Of a DNA stretch of 64,000 bases, positions 12,935 to 23,615 are shown piece by piece; position 1 is the first letter of the stretch, and each line of letters begins with the position of its first letter. Source of the DNA: Papilionanthe hookeriana x Papilionanthe teres (taxonomy: Eukaryota > Streptophyta > Magnoliopsida > Asparagales > Orchidaceae); NCBI GenBank assembly GCA_022702705.1, contig CM040425.1, positions 7,146,001 to 7,210,000 of the forward strand. The letters run 5' to 3'. The translations under genes and the position numbers were made by a program. The notes beneath the pieces were generated by a model that ran no database searches, was not told the origin of the DNA, and saw only the letters and a program-made list of their open reading frames with translations.

Positions 12935-13162
12935 GTAAGTTTCATAAATATGCACCGTTTTTAAATAGGCTTCTAAAATTGACGACCCTTACTGAAGCGT
13001 AAGAGAGAGGCTGCGAAGATATTTGGAATCCACTCCAGATTCGCGTATTAATGCAACACGGCCAGTTCTTGCCACCTAGAAACAAGAATAAGAGGAGGAA
13101 TAAAATATCGAGTTTCAGAAGTTTAGTTATTTGAAAGAAGCATATACTCATTTCCTATGTAT

Positions 13163-13327
13163 TTACATATCTAACACCTAAACTCATACATACCACCTTC
13201 CCCGTATGCATGAAAAGCTGTAGTTCAGATTTTGAAAGTGAAAATAGGGGTAGTTTGGATGTGATATGAATGATTCGCGTGGTGTGGTATAAATGTAAAA
13301 AAGTGAAGTTTAGGTGTTAGATATGTA
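13163..13327. repeat. Imperfect inverted repeat (foldback element candidate)
   Basis: The left arm near 13165 reads acatatctaacacctaaact. The right arm near 13302-13323 reads agtttaggtgttagatatgt, its exact reverse complement over 20 bases. Beyond this, taccacc-type words flank both arms on the inside. Related motifs (ATACCAC...TTTA-AATATCTAA) recur in direct orientation near 13428-13465 and 13880-13925. This looks like a small foldback or MITE remnant; no target-site duplication could be assigned. Confidence 0.6.
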
Positions 13328-13469
13328 TATTCATAAGAATTGATGTGATGTGTACGTAAATTTTGTAGTAGCAAATTAACAACAGGATAATGCTTCAATG
13401 AAAGTATTAAGAGAAATTTATCATGCATACCACATAATTCTGGGATATTTAAATATCTAATACCTCAGA

Positions 13470-14741
13470 TTGATATTGCATTCAGAACACTTTGATATCA
13501 TAAACCAATGTATGAAAGGGTGCATTTCGCTTTTAAAATGATAATAAAAGTGATATTTTTTATGTAATACTGAAGATTTGAATGTTATCCGTGTAAATAT
13601 ATGAAGATTTAGAATTTTTTTGCAATGTATGTAAATGCCCTAAATATTAAACAAGCCCAAACACTGCATAAAGTCAAGCTTTGCTGGTTGCCGTCCATAT
13701 CAAAATTTACTCATCTTCAAAAACAGCATCTAATCTAGCGCGAGTCTAGGTAGATAGAACTCCAATAGAACTACATTGAAATTGATAAATGAGGTTTACA
13801 AGTTCTTCTGTCAACAAATGACATAGTTCTGATTAATGTTCGATCCACCTTCATATCTAGTAAGAAAATTTCTGGAATTTACATACATACCACTTAATTC
13901 AAATGTATTTATAAATCTAACGAGCTTTGATATTTAAATGTGTAACGCTCAAAACTTTAACATCACCATGCATAGCTTTGAACTGAATATGACACTAAAA
14001 TGCTATAAATGTAAATATCAAGGCACATACGATATATATGTAAATACATAAAATTGTGTTATTAATGTGTCTAGTACTAGGTCGTCATCATACCTAAAAA
14101 ATCCTATCCTCTCAGAGTAAGTTTTTATGTAAGATGAAAAAAATCAGATTAACCAGACCATACAGTTCTTTCATTTAGAATATGATTACATGACTTTATT
14201 TTCCAAAAAGGACTTATAAGGATCATTGCTGTAAAACAAAATGTACTTCATATAAGTCTTTCATCATTCGCTCATCTAAAGTCTTGACTTCTTGCGTTGG
14301 ATTTATTTTCTATTTCTAAACCACATTGTTCAGTTACTGTTAAATAATCAACCCTATAATATCATTCATTGGATTGACATAGATAAAATAGGAATTAGCA
14401 CATTAAGAAAAAACAAACGAAACTATATCAATCATTAATTTTTTTGTTAGGATCCAATTTCTCTCTGAGAATCATTTAATTTCTTTTTAGTTGCAATTTG
14501 TTTTTATTTGTTTAGATATCAAAACTTACACCCTCGAATATTAAACTATTTGGAGTTCATTAACAACTAATTTATTTAAAATGTTGCATATATTTATTAT
14601 TTTATATAAAGATATAGTGAAATAACTAGTTTTAGTTTTGCATTTAAAATTTTTCAGTTTTATTCCATCAAGGAAACATCAAATACTTAAAAATTTCTTA
14701 GGATATAAAAGTTTTCATGGTTTCTTTAGCAAAATATGTAA
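13470..14741. other. Non-coding stretch 5' of the copia element
   Basis: AT-rich with no recognised gene. The last five bases, tgtaa (14737-14741), are the 5' target-site duplication of the copia element. Confidence 0.6.
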
Positions 14742-14936
14742 TGTGGAATTACGCTCATAATTACACTTTAATACTTGCTATATTTAGTCATTATTTTAAT
14801 TCCTTAATTTTAGCTATTTATGTTATTTTGTAATTATAGGAAGGACTTAATGTCTTTCCTTATTCTTGTACTTGTAATCACCTATTTATAGGTGAATTCT
14901 CTATGAATCAATTTGAGCATAATTCAAAATTTCTCA
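14742..14936 (+). repeat. 5' LTR of the composite copia element
   Basis: It starts TGTGGAATTACGC and ends AATTTCTCA, directly before the primer-binding site. It contains a palindrome around a TATA-like core (cacctatttataggtg, 14879-14894). A second inverted repeat (14839-14859, arms ggaaggac and gtctttcc) may fold in the transcript. It matches the 3' LTR at 190 of 195 positions. Confidence 0.97.
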
Positions 14937-14949
14937 TGGTATCAGAGCC
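14937..14949 (+). other. Primer-binding site, initiator methionyl-tRNA type
   Basis: TGGTATCAGAGCC follows the 5' LTR with no gap. This is the standard plant copia primer-binding site, complementary to the 3' end of initiator tRNA-Met, where minus-strand cDNA synthesis starts. Confidence 0.95.
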
Positions 14950-14984
14950 ATAAGTGAAGCTCTCCCGCTCGGACGTCTGCATCC

Positions 14985-15235
14985 CGCTTGATCAAAGCCT
15001 CTCCTGCTCAATCGAAGCCTCGTCCCGCTCGATCGAAGGCTCGATCCCGCTCATCTGCGTCCCGATCATCCCGATCGTCCAGATCGTCCGCTCGTCTGCG
15101 TCCCGATCGTCCAGATCGTCCGCTCGATCCCACTCGTCTGCGTCCGGATCGTCCGCTCGATCCCACTCGTCTGCGTCCGGATCGTCCCGCTCGTCTGCTA
15201 GATCCACTCCTGCGATCGTTCGTCCGAGCGCAGCA
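14985..15235 (+). repeat. GATCG-rich tandem repeats in the copia leader
   Basis: A GC-rich leader built from short repeats of gatcgtcc, gctcgatccc and ctgcgtccg. Its cleanest part is two identical 33-bp units (15118-15150 and 15151-15183). It lies between the primer-binding site and the gag start. Open frames run through it on both strands but code only low-complexity Arg/Ser/Asp peptides, an effect of the repeat. Confidence 0.85.
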
Positions 15236-15409
15236 CTGAGTCGTGCCTAACCGCAAGCAACTGGGTCTAACCGCCTATCACGCGATCGCCGACGCTTCTT
15301 CCGCGACCAACCGCAAGCACAGCGCATTCCAATCGTGCTCCTCGTCGACGCAGCCTCTTCTCTGGTTATTCCGTTGGACTCCTCTCCTCTCCGATAACTA
15401 AGTACGGCC

Positions 15410-15490
15410 ATGCCTGCAACTCATCCTCCACCAGTGATGTCACTTCTAGCTACCCTCTGCAACTGAGTCTCCGCTGCCCAACAATTCAGG
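15410..15490 (+). pseudogene. Truncated start of copia gag
   Basis: An ATG at 15410 follows the leader and begins MPATHPPPVMSLL, then meets a stop after 18 codons. The gypsy-derived DNA starts within the next 70 bases or so. The position fits the gag start codon, and the rest of gag up to the zinc knuckle has been replaced. The exact breakpoint cannot be fixed by eye. Confidence 0.45.
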
Positions 15491-16146
15491 CAAGTCAGTT
15501 TCCAATGCTGATCATCGGGGTCTTCTAGGCTCATTATCTGCTCGTCAGGCAAGTCATCGTTGAGAGGCAAGTCATCGTTGAGAGGCAATTCTGCCGGTAA
15601 ATGGTGTGCTGCGAGGAAGTCTGCTAGGACTTGTCCCTTTACGGCACGAAGAGGAATGAAAGTTATATCGAATTGCAATAGTATCATTGACCACCTAGCA
15701 AGTCTGCCGGAAACCGTTAGTCGGGTCATTAAATTTTGCAATGGATTAAACTTCGAAATAAGGTTGACCTTATGAGAAAGCATGTAATGTCTGAGCTTTT
15801 GGGCTGCAAAGACAAGGGCCAAACAATGCTTCTCAATCAGGGAATACTTTACCTCCATCGGAATTAGACGACGACTTGAGTAGTAGAGAGCATTTTCTTT
15901 CCTCTCTTCATTGACATGGGCTAGCAGGGCTCCAAGGGAGTCGTCTAAAGCCGCGGTATAAAGTATTAATGGTCGACCCGAGACTGGGGCTACTAAAATA
16001 GGATGTGTCATTAAATACTGCTTAATGACTTCGAAGGCCTGCAGAAATTTTTCTTCCCAAACGAATTTGGCGTCCTTTTTAATTAATGCCGAGAAGGACT
16101 GACACCTACCTGACAAATTCGAGATAAAGCTTTGAAGATATGCCAC
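15490..16146 (-). pseudogene. Gypsy RT thumb/connection and RNase H start
   Basis: The open minus-strand frame begins AYLQSFISNLSGRCQSFSAL and continues through YSSRRLIPMEVKYSLIEK, LRHYMLSHKVNLISK and VKGQVLADFLAAH. These are the standard connection blocks between RT and RNase H in plant gypsy elements. It is shifted one frame relative to the RT piece upstream. An 18-bp tandem duplication near 15554-15589 repeats the LPLNDD residues. Family similarity stops after DDQHWKL, where the family would continue with the YFDGA start of RNase H; that is the breakpoint with copia gag. Confidence 0.85.
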
Positions 16147-16694
16147 TTCCCTTGAAAGGATCGTAATTGTTTCAAAGTTTTGGGAGGCGGCATTTCTAAG
16201 ATAGCTTTAATCTTCTCCAGATCGATTTCAATTCCACGATGTCGGACAACAAATCCTAAGAATTTCCCGGAGGTAACGCCGAAGGCGCATTTCAAGGGAT
16301 TCATCTTAATGTTAAATTGTCGTAATCGCTCGAAAATAATTCTCAAATCATACAAGTGATCTTCCTTCAGTTTGTTCTTGATGACCACATCATCCACATA
16401 GCACTCGATTTGGTTGTGAATGAAATCATCAAAAATTCTCGTCATTGCTCTTTGGTAAGTTGCTCCTGCGTTCTTCAATCCGAAAGGCATCACTATGTAG
16501 CAGTACCCTCCAATTGGCGTTCTGAAGGCTGTGAGCTTCTCATCTTCTAGTGCCATCTTTATCTGGTTGTATCCTGGTGATCCATCCATGAAAGAGAAGA
16601 CTTCCTGTGTCGAAGCGATGTCGATCATCAATTCTGGAATTGGTAGCGAGAATTCATCTTTTGGGCATGCTTTATTCAAATCTCTGAAATCCAC
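16083..16694 (-). pseudogene. Gypsy reverse transcriptase domain
   Basis: A well-preserved RT core: MDFRDLNKACPKDEFSLPIP, FSFMDGSPGYNQIKMALEDE, MPFGLKNAGATYQRAM and the catalytic box YVDDVV, then NPLKCAFGVTSGKFLGFVV. The family form of the first motif is VDFRDLN. A frameshift near 16150 breaks it from the downstream part. This domain is missing from the sister copy at 31.3-36.6 kb. In a live element it would copy the genomic RNA; here it is on the antisense strand of a copia transcript. Confidence 0.9.
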
Positions 16695-17269
16695 AAAGAT
16701 TCTGATTTGTCTGTTCTTCTATCTGACTGGTACCACGTTGGCTAACCAAGTTGGGTATTGTTCTTCACGGACAAATTTAGCGCCTATTAGCTTCTTAACT
16801 TCAGCTATTACTTGTTGTTCAATCTCTAGATGCATTCTTCTTGGAACTTGTTTGACTGGAACGGCGGCGTGATCTACTCCTAGCTTGTGAACTGCAACCT
16901 CTGGAGATAAACCTGGCATTTCATCATAACTCCAAGCAAAACAGTCCTTAGCTTGATCATGTTTTTGGAGACTTCTTTATTGAGTAAGGAGCTAACAAAG
17001 GTCGGCCTAGGCTCTTCGCTAGTACCTAAGTTAACTTCCATTAACTCGTCTATTGTAGATTTAATTTCTTCTTCAAATTCTGGCAGAGCGTCTCCGATTG
17101 ATAAATCTTCAAGATTATCTGAAGCTTCCAAACAGTCTTCATTAGGCTCGCAAGTGACTACCAAGCAAAATCTCGTATCATCAACTGATACTACTGTGCT
17201 GAAAACGAGACCATGCTTTGAATTGGGAGGCTGACTGGCATTATTCCATAATTTTTCAAAGTGTTGTGC
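16695..17269 (-). pseudogene. Gypsy protease-RT linker and RT N-terminus
   Basis: Two open pieces give MPGLSPEVAVHKLGVDHAAV followed by PRRMHLEIEQQVIAEVKKL, the conserved entry into gypsy RT. Before it comes an acidic linker, FEEEIKSTIDELMEVNLGTS. The same linker is found in the sister copy with similar residues. Frame changes between pieces show decay. Confidence 0.8.
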
Positions 17270-18043
17270 TCAACCTTTTTTCCATTGTTTAGGTAAGACA
17301 CCACGTTGAATTAAATTCTGAACACAGAGAGAATACCACTCGAAATGCAATTCCATTAATTCAGATGAAGTAACATCTTCGAATTGTACATCATTTTCAA
17401 TTTTGGAAGAAGAAGCACCACGGTAGAATTTGATCGACTTAGCCCCTCCACCATGCACTTCTTTGACCACCATACCCTCGACCTTATCAGAATGGATCGG
17501 GGTCAGGGTCATAGTATGTACATAGTGGTTAATCTTGTCATACATTGATTTGTACTCTTCATTCTTTTCATCTTCGAGAGAGATCTTGAACTGGGGTTTC
17601 TTTTGATTTATCTTCATTACTTCTTTCTTAGTTTCTTCTTCTTCGGAACTGTTCTCCCAATCAACATCGATGACCGGTTTCTTTTGTTCAGAATCAATTA
17701 TGTGGAATTTTGCGGTTGTCTTTGCCAAATCACCGATCTTCATTAATAGTGTTATTGATCCAAGAGCTCTTTCTCCTTTCTGATTTAAGCCTCTTAATAA
17801 CATTTTGTCTGCTTCGAGGTCACGAGCATCAATTTCCAAATATGCTAACATCCAAAGGTTCATTATGTTGATAGATGCTCTCAGATCGACTAACACCCTG
17901 AAGAGCGTGAACTTTCCGATAGTGACTGAAATGTACAACGGTCGATTGTGATCAGCTATTCCAAGCAGTAGATCATTGTCCGTGAAGGTAACACCTCTCT
18001 GTTCTTTTAACGAGCAAACCTCTTCTAAAGAATTACCGGCCAT
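17270..18043 (-). pseudogene. Gypsy retropepsin with internal deletion
   Basis: The frame opens with VCSLKEQRGVTFTDNDLLLG and NRPLYISVTIGKFTLFRVLV, then VDLRASINIM, where the active site DSGAS would be. The catalytic triad is therefore altered (D-L-R). It continues MLLRGLNQKGERALGSITLL and FHIIDSE, then jumps to KKPVIDVDWENSSEEEE. In the sister copy this junction is separated by the ETSFNALLGRP block and an Arg-Gly repeat, so several hundred bases have been deleted here. Confidence 0.85.
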
Positions 18044-18065
18044 TTGAGCTAAGCAAATTTATGGA

Positions 18066-19238
18066 TCAAGTAAAGCCTCGATCGAGTTTCCTCATCTCCT
18101 TTGACGAGATCGAGCCTCGTAGATGCTCGGCTTGGTGCAGTAGCTTCCTAAGATGGGCTAGCACATTATAATCCACTTTATTACTGTGCTCTTCGGCCTC
18201 TTCCCGAATGGGCAGTTCCTCCGCTGGGGTTGGTTCTTCCTGAGCAATCACCTGCTTTCCTTTGTCCTTTGGATCTATTCTCGGGGGTACAACTTTTCCA
18301 CTTCTTAGATTGACTTCTGTTATTTCTTCTGAATTTAATGGTGTCTTCTCTTGAATCGGAATGACTGGCTCTTCTGGAGTTGCTTCGAAATCTGACAGCT
18401 CTAATTCTATCATGATCGGAACTCCTCGAAACTCACAAATGGACTCGTCGCTTCTTGAGCTTTCGTAGCCATTCTTGTGAATGTCTTCTCCTTCGTCATG
18501 GTCATCGAGGTTTAGTGTGATTTGAGAATCATTATTTATATTGAAATCGAGATCCATATTAGGTTGTTTGTCGTTAGTTACGTAATCGTCAGAAACAGTA
18601 AAAACGTAGCCAACACCAAAACTCTTATCATTATAAGATCCCGTCGTGGCGAGAAGATAATCATACAGAGTCAGAGGTCCAAGGGATTTCTCCCCTGAAA
18701 CAACCATCCTAGGAAAAGCAGCCCCTAGTCTACCCTTCAGAGCTTCGATCTTCTTCTCTTCCACGATCTTCTCCTCCTTCTGGGGCGGTTCTTCAACCGC
18801 AAGCGATAGCGCCGGCTCGGCCGATTTCAAACTTTGAGTTGAAGCGCGCACCGAAGCGGTCTGGATGTGATCTAAAATATTCTTTGAAGACTTTGTCCAG
18901 ACAGTACTTCGTCCATCATTAGTCGTGTAAGAGTCTATCGGAACAATAGGACCCGTTGAAATAACATTGACGGAACCTCCTTTTTGGGGCTCCTTCATAT
19001 ATTCCTTTGGGATCGTTATGTTCCCTTTCCGGAGATTATCATCAAGCCAATTCTTAAAGGTGAAGCAGTCTTCTATCTTGTGTCCGATCATCCGGTGGTA
19101 GGGGTAGTAGTTCGGATGGTCTTTCTTGTTGACTTCTTCTGGCCTCTTGGGCTCTGGTAGCTGAAAGTCAGGTGTCTTCATCAAACTGTGAAACATCTTT
19201 GCCACTGCTTCAGTCTTGAAGGAGTATTCCTTATTCAA
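18066..19238 (-). pseudogene. Gypsy gag C-terminal region and acidic linker
   Basis: A 390-codon open frame begins near YSFKTEAVAKMFHSLMKTPD and carries YPYHRMIGHKIEDCFTFKNW. The equivalent in the sister copy is CPYHRLLGHTIENCFSFKDW, so the first metal-binding cysteine has become tyrosine. Then come IPKEYMKEPQKGGSVNVIS and a long Glu/Ser/Asp-rich linker. It is the longest uninterrupted piece of this fragment but lacks a proper gag start. Confidence 0.85.
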
Positions 19239-19343
19239 AAGTTCCTTCAGGACACGCGGTGGATGAGGCGGCGGTTGATCGTGCTGCTATGATTGATAGT
19301 TTGGTCAAGGCTAATGATAACTCTATTGAGGTTGCTGATAGAT

Positions 19344-20063
19344 CTATTGTGGTGGTTGATAACTTGGTTGTGGCTGCTCTGGCTGTATCTGCACTGGCTG
19401 CTTACCTTTATCTACTACCGTGACGATCCCAGATTTCTTTTCAAATGCCTTTATGGGCTTCTGCTTATCAGTCTTATCAACAAAACTCAGCTGTTTTGCT
19501 TCTTCTTGCAAGCTCTCGGCCTTGCTAAGCAACTTCTCGAAAGTCTTAATTGTGAATCCTTTAAGGAGAAGTGTTATTGGGTCATGGATACTTTTCAGTA
19601 GGATACCGACTGCATGTTCCTGAAGTTGTGGTTCACACTTCATGCTTAAATTCCTCCATCGAAGTATGTAATCCACCAAAGTTTTGTTCGGTTTCTGTTG
19701 CTCCACCACTAGATCACCGATAGTGATGTGGTGCCGAGCCCCGGCAAACCACTTAACGAAAAATTTTTCCAATTCTGAAAAAGGTCTTAACTGAACCATT
19801 CAACAATTCTGCATACCAATCGAAGGCGATCCTGATAAACTGCTGACGAACTGATGAAAGAGTAAAGCATCGCTCCGACCGGCATTGCAGCAACTAGCAC
19901 AAGAATGTACGACATGCTGCCGGGGGTTTTCCGTACCATAGAAAGTCTTGAACAGAGGTGGTACGAAGCCCTTAGGGTATTGGACTGCATCAAATTCTTC
20001 GGTGTAAGGTCTACCTGTCTGAAAAGATGCTCCATTCTTAGATTGGGCTAAGGCTTCTCGCAC
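19344..20063 (-). pseudogene. Gypsy gag core
   Basis: Pieces in more than one frame give AQSKNGASFQTGRPYTEEFD and then PFSELEKFFVKWFAGARHHI, followed by LVDYILRWRNLSMKCEPQLQ and LLSKAESLQEEAKQLSFV. These match the sister copy at 34827-33565 and the Retrotrans_gag fold of plant gypsy elements. Frame changes near 19800 and 20040 interrupt it. Confidence 0.85.
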
Positions 20064-20216
20064 CTACTGTTCCACCATGCTCTTAATAATTTTTTCGGGA
20101 ATCATGTTCTGCGCAGAATCCTTCTTTAGTTGTTCATCTCCGTTGACGGATGTAATTTCTTTTCTTCCATCGGCAATGTGTATGATCTCTGGGGGTGTTT
20201 CCTTCTGAGGTTGAAG

Positions 20217-20545
20217 CTAACTATGGAGAGTGGCTAAGGCAGCCGCCATCTCCTCCATCCTCTTTGCCATATGGGAGATCGTGTCATCTTTTTTTTGAAG
20301 ACACACTCTCATTGCTTCTGGTTCATCTCTTTCTGAAGCAGATGGAGCTCCCTGCAGAGCTGACGACGCTCGGGTCTCGACCATGTTGATCTCGACACAT
20401 TCTTCATCCATAAATTCTGATGAATCCACTTCATTTCCCAATCCTTCTCTTCTTTCCCTTGCCAACTGTCGGATGTCCGTCCTTAGCTTTCCAATAGCAT
20501 CCTCAAGTGGTCTTTTCCAAACAGTCTCGCGGTTGTCAGGCGACG
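20217..20545 (-). pseudogene. Gypsy gag N-terminal segment at the copia junction
   Basis: The minus frame contains RPLEDAIGKLRTDIRQLARE, FMDEECVEINMVETRASSAL and KKDDTISHMAKRMEEMAAAL. The sister copy has the collinear phrases DDKLKKLRAEITGLAKERG and YMDEEFAEVNVVETRATSSA. Similarity ends near 20520-20545, where plus-strand copia zinc-knuckle sequence begins. That marks the second breakpoint of the chimera. Confidence 0.75.
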
Positions 20546-21153
20546 ACTGCTGAACCAATACTCGACGGTTGCCTGGCCATACTCGGAATACTTGTTGGCG
20601 GATTCAGGGAAAACCCGCCAATGGAAAGACCAAACGTGATTCTCGGGCAGCTACCACCATCACCACCGAAGCCTCTCCAGGAACGAGCCCGTTCAGCGAA
20701 GAACAGATTCATGCTCTCCAGAAGATGCTTGGTCGATCGTCTCCAGTCCATCCTCCTAGTGTAACATCAGGTGCCACCGACCTTGTTGCCCAAAAAGGTA
20801 TTTCTTCATCTGCTTTCGTCTTGGATTCAACCTCTTCTCGCCCATGGATTGTTGACTCAGGTGCCTCCGATCATATGACCCGGGATATCTCCTTATTAGT
20901 GGATTACCGACCATGTAATCCGACCCTCACTGTTCGGATTGTCGATGGATCGACCTCCAAAGTTGTTGGTCTTGGTTATGTCCGCATCTCTCTAGATCTA
21001 TTCCTCACTTCTGTGCTTCATGTTCCTACTTTGGATTGTAATCTGGTCTCTATAAGTAAGCTCACTCATGATTGTCATTGTGTTGCTAATGTTTTTCCAT
21101 ATGTGTATGAATTTCAGGATTTGAAGTCGAGGAGGATGATTGGCGAGTCTTGA
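20541..21153 (+). pseudogene. Copia gag C-terminus and protease
   Basis: The frame opens in the remains of a zinc knuckle (PGHTRNTCWRIQGKPANGK; the first two cysteines are lost at the junction). It runs through a Ser/Pro-rich linker and reaches the aspartic protease WIVDSGASDHMTRD, with the DSGA active site intact. Then come GLGYVRISLDLFLTSVLHVP and LDCNLVSISKLTHD, which are normal copia protease-to-integrase blocks. The frame stops at 21153, just before the GAG_pre-integrase region. In life this protease would process the copia polyprotein. Confidence 0.85.
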
Positions 21154-22040
21154 GTTGCGCAGATGGTCTCTATCTTCTCAACAAACCCTCTCGTCGGTCT
21201 TGTTTCACCCACTTGGCTGTGCTTCCAGTATCGAGTCCGTCTTCGCTTAAATCCTCTTAAGTACATCTATCTTTCATTCCAGATGTTAATAATGATAGTG
21301 AAATCATGTTACTTCATTATCGTTTAGGTCATCCCAATTTTATGTGTCTTGGGAAATTGTTTCCTCATTTATTTATTAATAAAAGTCATACCACATTTAA
21401 TTGCGAGTTTTGTCAACTTGTCAAACACACTCGTACTCATTTTCTCGTTTATCATACAGACCCACTCGTCCCTTTTCTCTAATCCATAGTGATGTCTGAG
21501 GTCCTCGTGAAAAAAATATTTCTGGGGCCCAATGGTTCGTATCATTTATTGATGATCACACACGCGTGGCCTGGATCTATCTAATGTGTGATAAATTCGA
21601 GGTAGGACCAAGCCTTCTATCAAATGATACTCACTCAATTTGACACAAAAATTCACTCTTAAAACAGATAATGCACGAGATTTTTTCAACACCTCCCTAA
21701 GAACTTTTATTACTCACAATGGCATCCTTCACCTTGGCACGTGTGTTGATACTCCCCAACAAAATGGGGTTGTCAAGCGGAAAAATCGTCATTTGTTGGA
21801 GGTAGCCCGCAGTCTCATGTTCACCACATCGGTCCCTAAATTTTATAGAGGTGAGGCAACATTAACTGTTGCCTATCTCATAAACCGAATGCTCTCTCGT
21901 ATTTTAGATTTCTTTAGTCCAATTGATGTCCTAATTCGCTCCTTTCCAACTACCCGTGTCCTCCCTTCGGTTATCCCTACCAAATTATTTGGTTGCTCCG
22001 TCTTTGTTCATATTTACAAAAACACCGCAGTAAATTAGAT
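21154..22040 (+). pseudogene. Copia integrase
   Basis: The HHCC zinc-binding part reads HYRLGHPNF and then FNCEFCQLVKHTRT near 21310-21440. The catalytic core has SFIDDHTR near 21540-21560 and LKTDNARDFF near 21656. It continues VDTPQQNGVVKRKNRHLLEV, where the last catalytic residue of the usual VAERKNRH is changed to VKRKNRH. Several stops and at least two frame changes occur before 21640; after that the frame is open to 22038. The enzyme joined cDNA to the host genome; this copy is inactive. Confidence 0.85.
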
Positions 22041-22634
22041 CTCAGATCAGTCAAATGCATCTTCATAGCGTATTCAGCCAATAAGAAAGGCTACAAGTGT
22101 TATTGCCCTTCAACTAAAAAAATCTATAATTCTATGGATGCCACCTTTTTTGAGCATCAGCCATACTACCCAGAATCTGTCGTTCAGGGGGAGAGTCGTA
22201 GTGAACAACAACCCTGTGTTCTTTTACCAACTGACACGAGTCTTTCACCGGCTGTCAAACCTCCTCCATCTCCTATTCAACCTCCTCCATCTCCTATGCC
22301 AAACCTACCTACACATCCCGCACCTCAGGAACTTCGGGTCTATACAAGACGAAACAGAACTGCTGAAAGAATAGAGAACCAAACACCACTTCCAGCTGTT
22401 GTCCAAGAATCTAATCCGGCTCCAAATCTCTCTGAAACTCACTCAGGTACGGAATCTATAGACACTAGTGATTATGAGCTTACCCCGCCTGTGAGAGATG
22501 ATTTTGATGTTCCTTGCACTCGACATCCTATCTCTCGGTTTGCTTCATATGAGAAGTTATCTCCTCTCTATCATGAATTTGTCACTGTTATTGAGAGCAT
22601 AGAGATCCTGGATTTTATTCAGGAAGCACTCTAA
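21993..22634 (+). pseudogene. Copia integrase tail and Pro-rich spacer
   Basis: The frame starts in the integrase C-terminal block (LDLRSVKCIFIAYSANKKGY, CYCPSTKKIYNSMDATFFE). It goes on through a Pro-rich spacer with the twofold repeat PPPSPIQPPPSPMP, and has LRVYTRR and then PISRFASYEKLSPLYHEFV just before RT. Such spacers are typical of copia elements between integrase and RT. The frame overlaps the integrase piece by a shift and stops at 22634. Confidence 0.85.
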
Positions 22635-22655
22635 CACCCAAGATGAAGAAAAGCT

Positions 22656-23455
22656 GTGAATGAAGAAGTTGCTGCACTAGAAAAGAATGGAACGTGGATT
22701 GTGTCTGATTTGCCCAAGAATACGAGACCAGTAGGATGCAGGTGGTTATTTACAATCAAATGTAAGGTAGACGAAAGCATAGATCGGTTGAAAGCCCAAC
22801 TGGTTGCAAAAGGTTATACGCAGTCATACGGAATTGACTATCAAGAGACATTCGCCCCGGTAGCCAAACTGAACTCCATTAGAATCCTACTCTCCATCAG
22901 AAGAAACCGGATCGGTCGCTAATGCAACTTGATGTAAAAAATGCATTCCTTAATGGAGATCTTGAAGAGGATGTAAACATGAATTTACCTCCTGGTCTAG
23001 AAGGATCCTTCCCTAGTGGCAAAGTATGCAAGCTCCAGAAATTTCTGTATGGTCTCAAACAATCTCCCCGTGCTTGGTTTGCCTGATTCACCAATTCAGT
23101 TATCAAATGCGGTTATACTCAAAGCCAGACTGATCATACAATATTCACAAAAAGATCCGAGAAGAAGATTGATGTACTCGTTGTGTATGTTGATGACATC
23201 ATTCTTACAGGTGATCACACTGAAGAATTGACAAAACTAAAAAAGTTCTAGCCCATGAATTCGAAATCAAGGACCTCGGAGATTCGAAGTTCTTCTGGGA
23301 ATGGAAGTTGCAAGATCCAAAATGGGGATAACCGTAATTCAAAGAAAGTACACATCGGACTTATTGAAACAAACCCAGTATCCTTGGATGCAAACCATCA
23401 GATACTCCAATGGACCCGTATAACAAAATCGGAATGGAGAAGGATAGTTTACTGA
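22656..23455 (+). pseudogene. Copia reverse transcriptase
   Basis: It starts VNEEVAALEKNGTWIVSDLP and continues GCRWLFTIKCKVDESIDRLK and GYTQSYGIDYQETFAPVAKL, the canonical copia RT entry. A frameshift near 22915 moves the frame; the next block is MQLDVKNAFLNGDLEEDV. The catalytic box VVYVDDIILTGDH is readable near 23180-23215. Further shifts follow near 23240 and 23340. At least three frame breaks make it non-functional, though all sequence blocks are present. Confidence 0.85.
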
Positions 23456-23615
23456 TCGACAAAGGACGATATCGGCGAGTTATTGGAAGACTTATTTACT
23501 TGTCCTCACACTGCATCGTACATAAGTTTTTCGAGAAGTAAAGTGACTCAATTCATGAATCGTCCTATCGAGAAACATATGAGAGTCGATTAACCGAATC
23601 TTAAGATTCTTAAAG

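Larger units (their letters stand above)
15490..20545 (-). mobile_element. Antisense Ty3/gypsy gag-pol fragment inside the copia element
   Basis: About 5 kb of gypsy sequence in reverse orientation. From high to low coordinates it has the gag N-terminus, gag core, zinc motif, retropepsin, RT, and then the connection up to the start of RNase H. Neither end has an LTR, primer-binding site or polypurine tract, so both ends are internal breaks. This is not a normal nested insertion. The same family appears again at 31.3-42.6 kb, with collinear gag and protease regions. Compared with that copy, this one has an internal deletion in the protease but extends further into RT. Confidence 0.9.

Noticed and set aside
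14954..15256. Several 70 to 98-codon frames on both strands rich in Arg, Ser and Asp
   Set aside because: They result from GC-rich short repeats lacking stop codons; all frames are open at once and none has a protein-like composition.
15490..20545. Ordinary nested gypsy insertion within copia
   Set aside because: There are no gypsy LTRs, primer-binding site, polypurine tract or target duplication at the edges, and both edges lie inside gypsy coding sequence.
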